A model generated the notes under the pieces. That model did no database searches, was not told where the DNA came from, and saw only the letters and a list, made by a program, of their open reading frames with translations. A stretch of DNA of 26,611 nt from Candidatus Zixiibacteriota bacterium (GTDB lineage: Bacteria; Zixibacteria; MSB-5A5; CAIYYT01). Shown piece after piece: positions 16,062-24,020 of the stretch (positions are counted from its first letter, which is position 1; each line of letters starts with the position of its first letter). Location: NCBI GenBank assembly GCA_963205155.1, contig CAUJJY010000305.1, positions 1 to 26,611 on the forward strand, in the 5' to 3' direction. A program made the translations under genes and the position numbers.

Positions 16062-16424
16062 CTACTTCTTCAATTCGCACAAATAGAGTTCGTTACCATC
16101 CGGATCGTTGATAAATGCCAAGCGCGCGGCGTCACCGTCGGAAATGACTCCTTTGAATACTCCACCACGGGACTTGACTGCCTCGACAACCTGGTCAAGC
16201 GGATCCGTTACGTCGAATCCCACTTGAATTGAACCGGGAGTGCCGGGTGCCGCGGCTTTGTCGCTCTTGTGATGCAGCCCCAACTTAAACCCGTCCCCCG
16301 CATCGATCGACGCCCAGTGGTCCCCGGCGCGATATTCCAGCTTAAGACCCAGCACATCCGTATAAAATCGAACTGCCCGGTCCATATTCGAAACGAAAAT
16401 CGTCGCATTGCCGCCTCTGATCAT
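16062..16424 (-). CDS. VOC-superfamily (glyoxalase/bleomycin-resistance-type) protein
   Basis: This encodes 120 residues, one typical VOC unit pair. The first half has TIFVSNMDRAVRFYTDVLGL, the second IQVGFDVTDPLD and FINDPDGNELYLCE with the usual C-terminal Glu metal ligand. Members include glyoxalase I, dioxygenases and antibiotic-binding proteins, and the specific role cannot be told. ATG 16424 has GAGG six bases upstream and is chosen over the in-frame TTG at 16430. It is followed on the opposite strand, one base away, by the methyltransferase stop, and preceded by the DinB-like gene on the same strand (18-base gap). Confidence 0.88.
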   Translation of the reverse strand: MIRGGNATIFVSNMDRAVRFYTDVLGLKLEYRAGDHWASIDAGDGFKLGLHHKSDKAAAPGTPGSIQVGFDVTDPLDQVVEAVKSRGGVFKGVISDGDAARLAFINDPDGNELYLCELKK

Positions 16425-16442
16425 GCTCAACCTCGAGATCTC

Positions 16443-16964
16443 TTATTGGGAAAGTAGTCTGATATTATTACGAATCACCGCCAAATGGTGATCATCGTGT
16501 TCCGCAACGAAGTACAGCATATCCACGAGTCGCATTGATTGCCGAAGCCGTGGATGAAGCGAAATCCGCTCGGCCTCGCCGTCGTTGAGCTCCTCCACCC
16601 GGGATATGAACTTCAGTCTCTTCTTGCGAAAGTCGTTGATCAGCTCCCTGATGTCCCGGCCATTGTGGCCCGCAGAGTTGGTCTTGACATTGGCCATGTC
16701 CGCCGCTCTTAACTCTAGCTTGCGGGCAAGAAAATCATCAATGCGCCCATCATGCAATTCATCCACATCGATCAAATGCCCGATGTGCTCCTGAATCGAC
16801 CACTTCTCCGCTACACGGGCAATCAAAATCTCCCGCGATAGCCCGGCCGCACAAGCCTCAACACGCGAGTGTGTGCCGCGCAATCGTTCAATGATCACCG
16901 GCATCATCCCCACCGGAAAATCAAAATTGAAGCGGCGTTCAATCCATTTGGTTTGCATGATCAT
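16443..16964 (-). CDS. DinB/YfiT-like four-helix metalloenzyme
   Basis: This encodes 173 residues, all-helical. It has the DinB-superfamily layout: an early helix with WSIQEHIGHLIDVDELH supplying a metal-binding His, and a late helix with FVAEHDDHHLAVI supplying the HxxxH-type pair. The superfamily covers bacillithiol and mycothiol S-transferases and many uncharacterised stress proteins. The start is ambiguous between ATG 16964 and the in-frame ATG 16958, with no clear SD for either. It lies upstream of the VOC gene on the same strand, and both may be small thiol/detoxification-type enzymes, which is inference. Confidence 0.8.
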   Translation of the reverse strand: MIMQTKWIERRFNFDFPVGMMPVIIERLRGTHSRVEACAAGLSREILIARVAEKWSIQEHIGHLIDVDELHDGRIDDFLARKLELRAADMANVKTNSAGHNGRDIRELINDFRKKRLKFISRVEELNDGEAERISLHPRLRQSMRLVDMLYFVAEHDDHHLAVIRNNIRLLSQ

Positions 16965-17005
16965 TATGATGTAAATACGCGAGAAAGTAGACAGTAGTTG
17001 TAGAA

Positions 17006-17863
17006 TCAGACAATCTTCATTGACAGGTCAAGCCAGTGCGCCGAGTGGGTCAACGCTCCCGCCGATATGAAATCAACACCGGTTTCCGCGTATGCCTTGA
17101 CTGTCTCCAGCGTCATATTTCCGGAAGCCTCAATTTCGATGTCCGGATTTATGCTTCTCACGATCTTAACCCCTTCGTGCGCTGTCGGAACATCGAAATT
17201 GTCGAGCATTAGTCTCTGAATCTTCAGTTTCGCCGCTTCGCGCACCTCATTGAGCGTCCTGGTCTCGACTTCAATTGCCACCCGCTGGATCGCAGTCGTC
17301 TGATTATATTCGATCGCCTTATCTACGGCCTTCGTTAATGAACCGGCGGCGGTGATGTGATTCTCCTTGATTAGAATCATGTCAAAAAGCCCCATCCGGT
17401 GGTTGGAACCGCCTCCGGAAAACACCGCGCGCTTCTCCAATAACCTAAGTCCCGGTGTGGTTTTACGCGTATCAATGATCCTGCACGAAGTCTGCTTTAC
17501 CTGCTCGACAAACCTTGCCGTCAAAGCCGCAATGCCCGAAAGATGCATCAGAAAATTCAGCGCCGTCCTCTCGCCGGTCAAAAGTGCCGCGAGCTTCCCC
17601 TGCAACATGATCAGGTCCTGGCCCCGCTTGACCAGTGAGCCTTCGACCAGATCAGTGAGAAACTCCGAATCCTGATCCAGTTGATAAAACACCAGCGCCG
17701 CCACATCCAGCCCCGAAATGATTCCGTCAGCTTTAGCGCGAATCACCGCCCGCCCTTTCGCAATCGGACTAACTGTCGCCAGCGTCGTCAAATCACCGGT
17801 ATCGACATCCTCCTGCAGGGCGCGGTCGGCTATATCAATCAAATACTCGGGGGCGATGTCCAT
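17006..17863 (-). CDS. nadC: Nicotinate-nucleotide pyrophosphorylase (quinolinate phosphoribosyltransferase)
   Basis: This encodes 285 residues. NadC converts quinolinate and PRPP to nicotinate mononucleotide, CO2 and PPi in de novo NAD synthesis. Motifs in order: QEDVDTGDLTT (17-27), GERTALNFL (97-105), DTRKTTPG (131-138), SGGGSNHRMGL (149-159), Lys166 in ILIKENH, EVE (198-200), LMLDNF (218-223), EASGN (245-249) and ISAGALTHS (266-274). All are characteristic active-site segments and the length is typical. ATG 17863 is chosen over the in-frame TTG at 17902 because the family begins here and the promoter boxes end six bases upstream of it. No nadA or nadB is in the window. It is divergent from alr. 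Confidence 0.97.
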   Translation of the reverse strand: MDIAPEYLIDIADRALQEDVDTGDLTTLATVSPIAKGRAVIRAKADGIISGLDVAALVFYQLDQDSEFLTDLVEGSLVKRGQDLIMLQGKLAALLTGERTALNFLMHLSGIAALTARFVEQVKQTSCRIIDTRKTTPGLRLLEKRAVFSGGGSNHRMGLFDMILIKENHITAAGSLTKAVDKAIEYNQTTAIQRVAIEVETRTLNEVREAAKLKIQRLMLDNFDVPTAHEGVKIVRSINPDIEIEASGNMTLETVKAYAETGVDFISAGALTHSAHWLDLSMKIV

Positions 17864-17869
17864 GCCGAG

Positions 17870-17898
17870 AGAGTATCGAATTGAATAACCACTGTCAA
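17870..17898 (-). promoter_or_regulatory. Leaderless-type promoter of nadC
   Basis: On the minus strand a perfect TTGACA (17893-17898), a 17-base spacer and TACTCT (17870-17875; GATACT overlaps it) end six bases before the nadC ATG, so the transcript should begin at the start codon. There is no SD. Confidence 0.55.
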
Positions 17899-17944
17899 CC
17901 AAAAGCAGGGAAGAGTCAACGCATTCGCCAATACCCCTTTATTG

Positions 17945-17973
17945 TTGACTTCACTACCGCCCCGCAATACCAT
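17945..17973 (+). promoter_or_regulatory. Promoter of alr, almost leaderless
   Basis: TTGACT (17945-17950), a 17-base spacer and TACCAT (17968-17973) lie upstream of alr. Start of transcription is expected near 17980, giving a leader of only about three bases before ATG 17983. No SD is seen. Confidence 0.5.
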
Positions 17974-17982
17974 TCCGTTGAA

Positions 17983-19128
17983 ATGAACGCTTCTGCTCTA
18001 AGCTGGATCGAAATCGACGCCGCCGCGCTCGAACACAACATCGCCTCCATCCAAAGCAATCTCGCTAAAGGCTGCAACATGGTGCCGGTCGTCAAAGCCA
18101 ACGCCTACGGCCACGGCTATCTCGAAATCGCGAGACTACTCGATCCACGGCAATTCACCTTTCTCGCGGTTCACAACCTCGAGGAAGCCCAACTCCTCCG
18201 CGCCGGCGGAATCACTTCCAATATTCTGATTCTGGGCTACATCCCGTTCGCGGATCTAAAATCCGCCGTCGAATCGGGCTTCGACTTCGTGGTATCCAAT
18301 CTGGACACCTTGCGCAAACTCGCCGAGTACGCCACCGCCCAGAATCCCGCCAAATGCCATCTCAAATTGGAGACCGGTACGAACCGGCAGGGCATTAACC
18401 GCGAAGATTTGCCCGCGGTGATTGACTGCTTCAAGTCCACCGCGCATCTGAAACTCGTCGGCGTCTCCACTCATTTCGCTAACATCGAAGACACCACCGA
18501 CCACAGCTATGCCGACTTACAGTTCAAGCGCTACACCGAGCTAAAGGCCGTCATCGAAGATGCCGGTTTTGTCATCAAGTACGCTCACCTCGCTTCGTCC
18601 GCAGCGTCGCTGCTGTTTCCGCACACGCATTTCAACCTCGCCCGCGTTGGCATTGCACTCTATGGACATTGGCCGTCAAAAGAAACCTACCTCTCGTATC
18701 GCCTCGCTGGCAAGCAGAACCACATGTTGCATCCGGTGCTGTCGTGGAAGACACTCATCGGTCAAATCAAAGATGTCCGCAAAGGCGAATACATCGGCTA
18801 CGGCACCACTTATCGCGCCACCGCCAATCTCAAAATCGCCGTTCTGCCGATCGGTTACTTCGACGGTTACGACCGCCAAATCTCCAACAACGGCTATGTC
18901 CTTGTCAATGGCATGCGCGCTCCTGTACGCGGCCGAATCTGCATGGATATGTTTATGGTCGATGTTACCGATATACCTAATGTGAGTCTCGAATCGGAAG
19001 TCGTCCTCATTGGCCGCTCCGGAGACGAAACCATCCGCGCCGAGGATATCGCCGGATGGACCAATACCATCAATTACGAAGTGCTCGCTCGTCTGGGCAT
19101 GCACCTCAAACGGAAAGTCATTACCTAA
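17983..19128 (+). CDS. alr: Alanine racemase
   Basis: This encodes 381 residues. Alr is a PLP enzyme making D-alanine for peptidoglycan. PLP binds Lys38 in VVKANAYGHG, and the second catalytic residue is Tyr273 in IGYGTTYRA. The loop KLETGTNRQGI supplies Lys128 and Arg135 near the cofactor, and RICMDMFMVD (318-327) is the conserved C-terminal barrel/strand contact. An N-terminal TIM barrel and C-terminal beta domain are complete, and the length is typical. ATG 17983 fits the family start (WIEIDAAALEHN). It is followed after 9 bases by the hydrolase gene, so the two form an operon. Confidence 0.97.
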   Translation: MNASALSWIEIDAAALEHNIASIQSNLAKGCNMVPVVKANAYGHGYLEIARLLDPRQFTFLAVHNLEEAQLLRAGGITSNILILGYIPFADLKSAVESGFDFVVSNLDTLRKLAEYATAQNPAKCHLKLETGTNRQGINREDLPAVIDCFKSTAHLKLVGVSTHFANIEDTTDHSYADLQFKRYTELKAVIEDAGFVIKYAHLASSAASLLFPHTHFNLARVGIALYGHWPSKETYLSYRLAGKQNHMLHPVLSWKTLIGQIKDVRKGEYIGYGTTYRATANLKIAVLPIGYFDGYDRQISNNGYVLVNGMRAPVRGRICMDMFMVDVTDIPNVSLESEVVLIGRSGDETIRAEDIAGWTNTINYEVLARLGMHLKRKVIT

Positions 19129-19137
19129 GGATACCCG

Positions 19138-19914
19138 ATGTCGTTCTTCGAAAAAGATGACCGCAAACTCTATTACAATATCATCGGCCAGGGCGACTTG
19201 GTTGTTCTCGTTCACGGCATCGGCGTTGACAGCCGCTATTGGATGGAAGTCCCCGAACTTCTCGCCTCGAAGTATTCGGTTCTGACCTACGACTTGCGCG
19301 GTCACGGACAAAGCTTCGCGCCTGCAACCGGTTACTCCTATCGCGAACACGTCAACGACCTCAATCTGCTTATCACTGATCTTGGCTATCAGAAAGCCCA
19401 CTTCATCGGCCACTCACTCGGCGGCGCTATCGTTGTTAAGTATGCTCTCCAGCATCCGCAGCACATCAAATCGCTCGTGCTCGCAGCACCGCACGTCGTT
19501 GGCTACAAAGACTACACCGATTGGCCCAATGTCTATCGCACTGCCAAGCAGATTGACATCGATCAAGCCAAAATCCAGTGGGAGACCTTCCGCCTATTCC
19601 AGCGCGTCGACAAACACTCACCCGACTGGGAAGTTTTCAAAAGCTGCATCAGTGATTTCCCCGGCAAGGTCTGGACCGACCCCGACGCCTTCAAATACAT
19701 GGACGAAAGCGACATGAAAATGCTCGACAACGTCACCATGCCGACGCTGTTACTCTGCGGCCGTGAAGATCTCGACTTTCTCCCGCTGGCAAAACTGATC
19801 AATGCCCGCCTCACCAACGGCACGCTCTACGAAATTCCTGATTGCGGCCACATGATACACATGGAGAAGCCGGAAATCTTCAAGCGCGAGCTCGCTGCAT
19901 TTCTGAAGTTGTAG
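19138..19914 (+). CDS. Alpha/beta-fold hydrolase
   Basis: This encodes 258 residues. The oxyanion-hole loop is VHGIG (25-29), the nucleophile elbow is GHSLGG with Ser93, the acid is Asp211 (GREDLDF) and the base is His238 (CGHMIH). YDLRGHGQS (51-59) is the usual block between strands. A helical cap lies at about 120-195. It resembles small carboxylesterases, 3-oxoadipate enol-lactonase and pimeloyl-ester hydrolases. The substrate is unknown. A link to biotin synthesis (BioH-like) is tempting because birA follows, but alr precedes it and nothing in the sequence proves this. AAGGA upstream of the ATG and the 9-base gap from alr support cotranscription. Confidence 0.9.
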   Translation: MSFFEKDDRKLYYNIIGQGDLVVLVHGIGVDSRYWMEVPELLASKYSVLTYDLRGHGQSFAPATGYSYREHVNDLNLLITDLGYQKAHFIGHSLGGAIVVKYALQHPQHIKSLVLAAPHVVGYKDYTDWPNVYRTAKQIDIDQAKIQWETFRLFQRVDKHSPDWEVFKSCISDFPGKVWTDPDAFKYMDESDMKMLDNVTMPTLLLCGREDLDFLPLAKLINARLTNGTLYEIPDCGHMIHMEKPEIFKRELAAFLKL

Positions 19915-19969
19915 AGCGATTGCAGATCAACTGCGTTAAATTGTGCTGCACTCGCTTGTCGAGTTTAGT

Positions 19970-19975
19970 TATACT
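19970..19975 (+). promoter_or_regulatory. -10-like box six bases before the birA ATG
   Basis: TATACT ends six bases before the birA ATG, so a transcript starting there would begin at the start codon. No SD exists and the -35 region is poor. Confidence 0.4.
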
Positions 19976-19981
19976 CCCACC

Positions 19982-20983
19982 ATGTCCGAAGACATTACCC
20001 AAATTCAAATCGACATCCTCGATCACTTGCGCAAACACCCGCGATCGTATGTCGCAAAGAAAAAGCTCTGCGAAAAGTTCGAACTGACAACTTCCAAAGC
20101 CGATCGCGCCATCGCCGAACTGGAAAACTGGGGTTATCAACTTCTGCGCAGTCCGCAAGGCGATATCCGCTACGGCGCATCACCAGATGTTCTCTTTCCA
20201 CACGAAATCACCTTTGGACTCACCACAAAAATCCTCGGCATCAATCTCTACAGTTTCGATCGCGTCGGCTCGACCAATGTCATCGCCCACAAGTACGCCG
20301 AAAAAGATGAACCCGAAGGCACCGTGATTATGGCTGAACGCCAGACCGCCGGCAAAGGCCGCCTCGGTCGCAGTTGGCATTCTCCGGCCAAGCGCGGAAT
20401 ATACATGTCGCTGATTCTCCGCCCGCAGATCACGCCGTCACAGGCGCCGGGACTGTCGCTGATTGCCGCCTTGAGCATCGCCAAAACAATGCGCGAGTAT
20501 CCAGGAATCAAAGCTACCATCAAGTGGCCCAATGATGTCCTCCATGACGGCCGCAAACTCGCCGGCGTTTTGACAGAACTCGCCGCCGAAATTGATCGCG
20601 TCAAATATGTCGTCATGGGGATCGGCATCAATGCCAACCACGACGAAAGCGACTTTCCGCCCGACTTGCGCGATAAAGCCGCTTCGCTCAAGATCGTCTC
20701 GCATTCGACGATTGACCGGATCAAATTCACAAAATTGCTTCTCGTTTTTCTCGAAGAGCACTATCAGGAATTTCTTTCGCGCGGATTCAAACGCTTGATC
20801 AAGCCGATCCGCAGCTACTCATCCGTGCTCGGCAAGAGCATCAACTTCCGCCACGACGGCGGTTCAGTCACCGGCAAAGCAATCGACATTGATGACAAGG
20901 GACTTCTGGTTGTCGAGATCGACGGAAAGACGCTGTCGCTAGGTTCAGGCGAAATCTCACTCACGGAGAATTACCAAGCGTGA
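19982..20983 (+). CDS. birA: Bifunctional biotin-[acetyl-CoA-carboxylase] ligase / biotin repressor-type
   Basis: This encodes 333 residues. It joins biotin to the carrier lysine of biotin-dependent carboxylases. An N-terminal winged helix (about 5-60, ILDHLRKHPRSYVAKKKLCEKF) suggests BirA-type repressor function as well. The ligase domain has GSTN (96-99), the biotinyl-AMP loop ERQTAGKGRLGRSW (119-132), KWPNDV (181-186), Lys192 in RKLAGVLTE and GIGIN (213-217). A C-terminal SH3-like domain ends the protein. ATG 19982 is used. Its stop overlaps the GTG of the SGNH gene by 4 bases (GTGA), so the two are translationally coupled. No bio operon or carboxylase gene is in the window. Confidence 0.95.
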   Translation: MSEDITQIQIDILDHLRKHPRSYVAKKKLCEKFELTTSKADRAIAELENWGYQLLRSPQGDIRYGASPDVLFPHEITFGLTTKILGINLYSFDRVGSTNVIAHKYAEKDEPEGTVIMAERQTAGKGRLGRSWHSPAKRGIYMSLILRPQITPSQAPGLSLIAALSIAKTMREYPGIKATIKWPNDVLHDGRKLAGVLTELAAEIDRVKYVVMGIGINANHDESDFPPDLRDKAASLKIVSHSTIDRIKFTKLLLVFLEEHYQEFLSRGFKRLIKPIRSYSSVLGKSINFRHDGGSVTGKAIDIDDKGLLVVEIDGKTLSLGSGEISLTENYQA

Positions 20984-22425
20984 ACTCCACCACCAAACGA
21001 AATTGGATCTTCGGCATCACCGCCACTCTACTGCTCATCCTGATTCTCGAATTGCTTTTGCGTGTCGCCGTCAACTTGTCCGTCGACTATCTCTCCCGCC
21101 GCGAAAACATCAATCACGATTACAAACTCTGGCAGATGCACCTCTTCAATTCGTTCCTCGGCATGAACGAACCCGACCCCGACTTGTTCTGGCGTCTCAA
21201 ACCGAATTACCATAGCGACTTCATTTCCGTCGACAGTCTTGGCTTCGCCGGCCCCGAAGTAGGGGAGAAGCAACCAAATGAATATCGCATTCTCTTCCTT
21301 GGCGATTCAACTCCGCTCGGCATTGGTCTCAACGAGTCCGACGAAAGCTTCGTCCGCCAACTCGAGTCACTGCTAGGCACGCGACTGCCGGACAGAAAAG
21401 TCACTGTTGTCAACGCTTCCGTCGCCGGCTACACCAGTTGGCAATGCCGCAAGCAATTGGAATTGATCGGTACCCGGCTTCAGCCCGACTTGGTGCTGAC
21501 CTACTTCGGCAACAACGATCCCTCAATCAACGGTTACTTGAGCGACCGCCAGCTCTATGACCAGACTCGTTTATCCGGCAAGCTCAATCGCGTTCTCGCG
21601 CATTCCTACATATATCAATTCCTGAAAGGTCTGGTGCTTGGCCTCAAGAGCAAATCAACCGCCAATGCCACGTTGGTGCCTCGCGTCACTGTCGACGAAG
21701 CCCGCGACAATCTCACCGCAATTCATGGTTGGTGTGACACCATTGGCTGTGCGTTGATGATCTGTACCGTCGCCACTCCCGATCTCTGGCCTCCCGGAAT
21801 TCAGTTCAAAGTCTTCTCCGGTGGCATGGACAGCCAGGGACGCCTGATTATGGCTGACGAACTGCAAGGTACATTGCTCGACCAGTGGTCGCTCTGTCTC
21901 GATACCACGCTTCTCCCCGGCCAAACCGACCAATGGACAGCGCACGTTTATGAATCGAGTTTCCGCGATGGCCGCTCACCTGCAGAATCAGCCTCCGAAT
22001 GTCGACGCCTGCTTGAGCGCACGCCCAGCAGTGCCCGGCTCTGGAATAATCTTGGTGTCGCCTTGTGGCAGGAGGGACTCGAAGCCGATTCGATGTTCGC
22101 GCAGGCAATGGCGCTCGATTCCTTGAGCGCAATAGCCGCCTACAATGCCGGTATCGTAGCGCTTCGCCGTAATCCTGTCGAAGCCGAAGCCCTTCTCAAG
22201 CGCGCCAAAGAGCTGGACAACTACTCACTGCGCATCAAGACTTCTTACAACGACCAGTATCGCCGTTTCTGTTGGGACAACGGCTTGCCCCTTGCCGACA
22301 TCGAGCAACTCTTCGCCGGCCTGCCCGAAACCGAATACTTCGTTGACCACTGCCATCCGACTCTAAGCGGCCACGAACTGATCGCCGGCGAACTCGTCGA
22401 GATGGTGGTGAAACTGGTGCGGTGA
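20980..22425 (+). CDS. Membrane-anchored SGNH/GDSL hydrolase with TPR-like insert
   Basis: This encodes 481 residues. One N-terminal membrane segment (about 9-31) leaves the rest outside the cytosol. Block I is ILFLGDSTPLG (104-114, Ser110), the Asn block is YFGNND (175-180), and block V is VDHCHPTLSGHEL (455-467, Asp456 and His459). Between them lies a 3-helix-pair insert rich in small repeated helices (SARLWNNLGVALWQEG, AAYNAGIVALRRN, about 345-415) that looks like TPR units. Family members hydrolyse or transfer acyl groups on polysaccharides. The substrate is unknown. The start is GTG, overlapping the birA stop. Confidence 0.85.
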   Translation: MNSTTKRNWIFGITATLLLILILELLLRVAVNLSVDYLSRRENINHDYKLWQMHLFNSFLGMNEPDPDLFWRLKPNYHSDFISVDSLGFAGPEVGEKQPNEYRILFLGDSTPLGIGLNESDESFVRQLESLLGTRLPDRKVTVVNASVAGYTSWQCRKQLELIGTRLQPDLVLTYFGNNDPSINGYLSDRQLYDQTRLSGKLNRVLAHSYIYQFLKGLVLGLKSKSTANATLVPRVTVDEARDNLTAIHGWCDTIGCALMICTVATPDLWPPGIQFKVFSGGMDSQGRLIMADELQGTLLDQWSLCLDTTLLPGQTDQWTAHVYESSFRDGRSPAESASECRRLLERTPSSARLWNNLGVALWQEGLEADSMFAQAMALDSLSAIAAYNAGIVALRRNPVEAEALLKRAKELDNYSLRIKTSYNDQYRRFCWDNGLPLADIEQLFAGLPETEYFVDHCHPTLSGHELIAGELVEMVVKLVR

Positions 22426-22475
22426 AATCCAGCCATATGCAGGAAATCAAAGTTACTGTGGGGTAGAAAGAGTAG

Positions 22476-23048
22476 CTATTCGAGTTCTGTTGGCAACCCC
22501 AACCATTCTAACGGCAGTCTATTGAATTTGTAGTGACAGTTGACGCTGTTAATGTATTCAAGTACGTCCTTATACTTTGGATGCTTGAACCAGTCATCCA
22601 AGACGTACACATACTCCACTCTTAAACTCAACTTTGCGGCTAGGTTTTGGTAAATACTCCTCCAAAAGTCGCATAACATCAACTGCTCATCAACCGACTC
22701 TTCTATCTCAACAGACTTCACTTCGATTATGAACAAGCATTGTGGTTCGACCACGAATAGCACATAGCTCGGAACGATTTCTACCGACACCACTTCTTTG
22801 CAGTTGATTCCGGACTCTTCCAAGAACTGGGTGAAGCCCTTTTCTCTGAAACATCTGGCGACCAATTGTTCATGGAAGAATACTTCCATCCCGGCTTTTT
22901 CGGATTCTGGGGAAATTCGATAGCCAGGTACTGCAGCTAGAATTCTGAAGAGGTTAATGTCCGAAGAGAAATCTAGTTCCGATATTGCGGTCGTCTTGTG
23001 CATGCCTTCAGTTTTCTTCACCTTTAACTGATCATCATCTTCGTGCAC
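22476..23048 (-). CDS. PD-(D/E)XK nuclease-like protein (cassette gene 3)
   Basis: This encodes 190 residues. After a helical N-terminal part (about 28-80), a strand pair with IVPSYVLFVV (91-100) and CLFIIEVKS (104-112) gives the ExK half (Glu109, Lys111) of a PD-(D/E)XK core. The expected Asp after Pro93 is Ser94, so catalysis may use another acid or be lost. A helix (LCDFWRSIYQNLAAKL) and strand (EYVYVLDD) follow, as in restriction-type folds. The start is a GTG, and an ATG 15 codons in is possible. It lies 16 bases after the 75-residue gene. It is AT-richer than the flanking genes. Probable function is DNA cleavage or binding in defence, by inference from fold and neighbours. Confidence 0.6.
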   Translation of the reverse strand: MHEDDDQLKVKKTEGMHKTTAISELDFSSDINLFRILAAVPGYRISPESEKAGMEVFFHEQLVARCFREKGFTQFLEESGINCKEVVSVEIVPSYVLFVVEPQCLFIIEVKSVEIEESVDEQLMLCDFWRSIYQNLAAKLSLRVEYVYVLDDWFKHPKYKDVLEYINSVNCHYKFNRLPLEWLGLPTELE

Positions 23049-23064
23049 GCATCAGACTCGATTT

Positions 23065-23292
23065 CTATTCGGAATTCTGGTCTCCGGCTTCACTTGACCA
23101 ATAGAATTCCATAATAATTCTCTCGGCAGCACTTAAATGTGGTCCGGATAAGCCTATGCCTACAAGATAATCTCTATCAACCAAACCGAGTCCCGCGTCT
23201 AACGCGATGAAAAACGAGCTTCTTGCGTCTACGCCAGATCCAAACAGTCTTTCTGCCAATTGTTCCCTTGGGTCAACGAGGCTTACACTCAT
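23065..23292 (-). CDS. Small acidic protein of unknown function (cassette gene 2)
   Basis: This encodes 75 residues. The sequence opens MSVSLVDPREQLAERLFGSG, has a Leu/Gly-rich middle (DAGLGLVDRDYLVGIGLSG) and ends acidic (SSEAGDQNSE). It has no membrane segment and no recognised family. Its ATG overlaps the stop of the upstream gene (ATGA, 23289-23292), a sign of coupled translation with fixed stoichiometry. An antitoxin, specificity or partner role is possible but unsupported by any motif. Confidence 0.65.
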   Translation of the reverse strand: MSVSLVDPREQLAERLFGSGVDARSSFFIALDAGLGLVDRDYLVGIGLSGPHLSAAERIIMEFYWSSEAGDQNSE

Positions 23293-24020
23293 AGATTCAT
23301 TACCTTCTGCAATTGTGCCATTTCAGTTGTCCGTGAATGCAGGGCAGAAACGTAATCAAAGTCAAGAAATTGAACTCTGTTCTTCACTTCTCGAAAAATA
23401 TCAGAGTTTATGATGTCTTCAAATCTCCGCTTCTTCTCTATGGGACTTACCAAAACAAATTTGGAATTGAAATCCTGTAAATCCGCATATTTGCTTAACG
23501 AGTTCTGGAAATCGGTTGAATACTCGACTTCAAAGAATGCGTGAGGTAGTTTTCTACGATTGAACCAGATTACGTCTATTGTACTTGCCCTGCGTACAAG
23601 ATGAGGATATGAAAACTCGTAGATTCTGTCGAGGCTACTTACACTTTTCAAGGGCTTCTCTAAGAATAGCTTATTCTTGTCTTGATTCGGTATGTAAGTA
23701 CCGAACTTTCGTAAGTTGCCAATTTCTACAATTAGGCCTTGATAGTATGTATGATTGAATGAACTCTCTTTCTGATTTTCGCCTACTTCGATTTTGAACT
23801 TTCCCAAAACCCCATCTCTTTGCTCATTCAGTGCCCATAATCCGGGTCTGATTCTGAAGAAGTACCTGCTGTCTTGCACAATCCGCCTGATTGATGCGTA
23901 TGGAGTTTTTGTTTTCCAGCTCTTAACAGAAACATGTTGATACAAGTAACCTAGTGTGGCATACCCGCCATTTTCTAACATCACTTGCATCACCTGTTTA
24001 CTTTGATCCATATTACCCAC
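23289..24020 (-). CDS. HARE-HTH protein with PD-(D/E)XK-like C-terminal domain (cassette gene 1)
   Basis: This encodes 243 residues. Residues about 5-64 (VMLENGGYATLGYLY ... IRRIVQDSRYFFRIRPGLWAL) fit the HARE-HTH winged helix found in RNA polymerase delta subunit and many restriction proteins. The C-terminal half has a helix with YYQGLIVEIGNL (92-103) and a nuclease-like core TIDVIWF (147-153, Asp149), then AFFEVEYSTDFQNSL (161-175, Glu164 and Glu166). The ExK position is ExE. The helix SKYADLQ follows as in restriction-endonuclease folds. It starts at GTG 24020 or in-frame ATG 24011. It is the first gene of a three-gene unit, low in GC compared with both flanks, which suggests horizontal acquisition. 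Confidence 0.6.
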   Translation of the reverse strand: MGNMDQSKQVMQVMLENGGYATLGYLYQHVSVKSWKTKTPYASIRRIVQDSRYFFRIRPGLWALNEQRDGVLGKFKIEVGENQKESSFNHTYYQGLIVEIGNLRKFGTYIPNQDKNKLFLEKPLKSVSSLDRIYEFSYPHLVRRASTIDVIWFNRRKLPHAFFEVEYSTDFQNSLSKYADLQDFNSKFVLVSPIEKKRRFEDIINSDIFREVKNRVQFLDFDYVSALHSRTTEMAQLQKVMNL

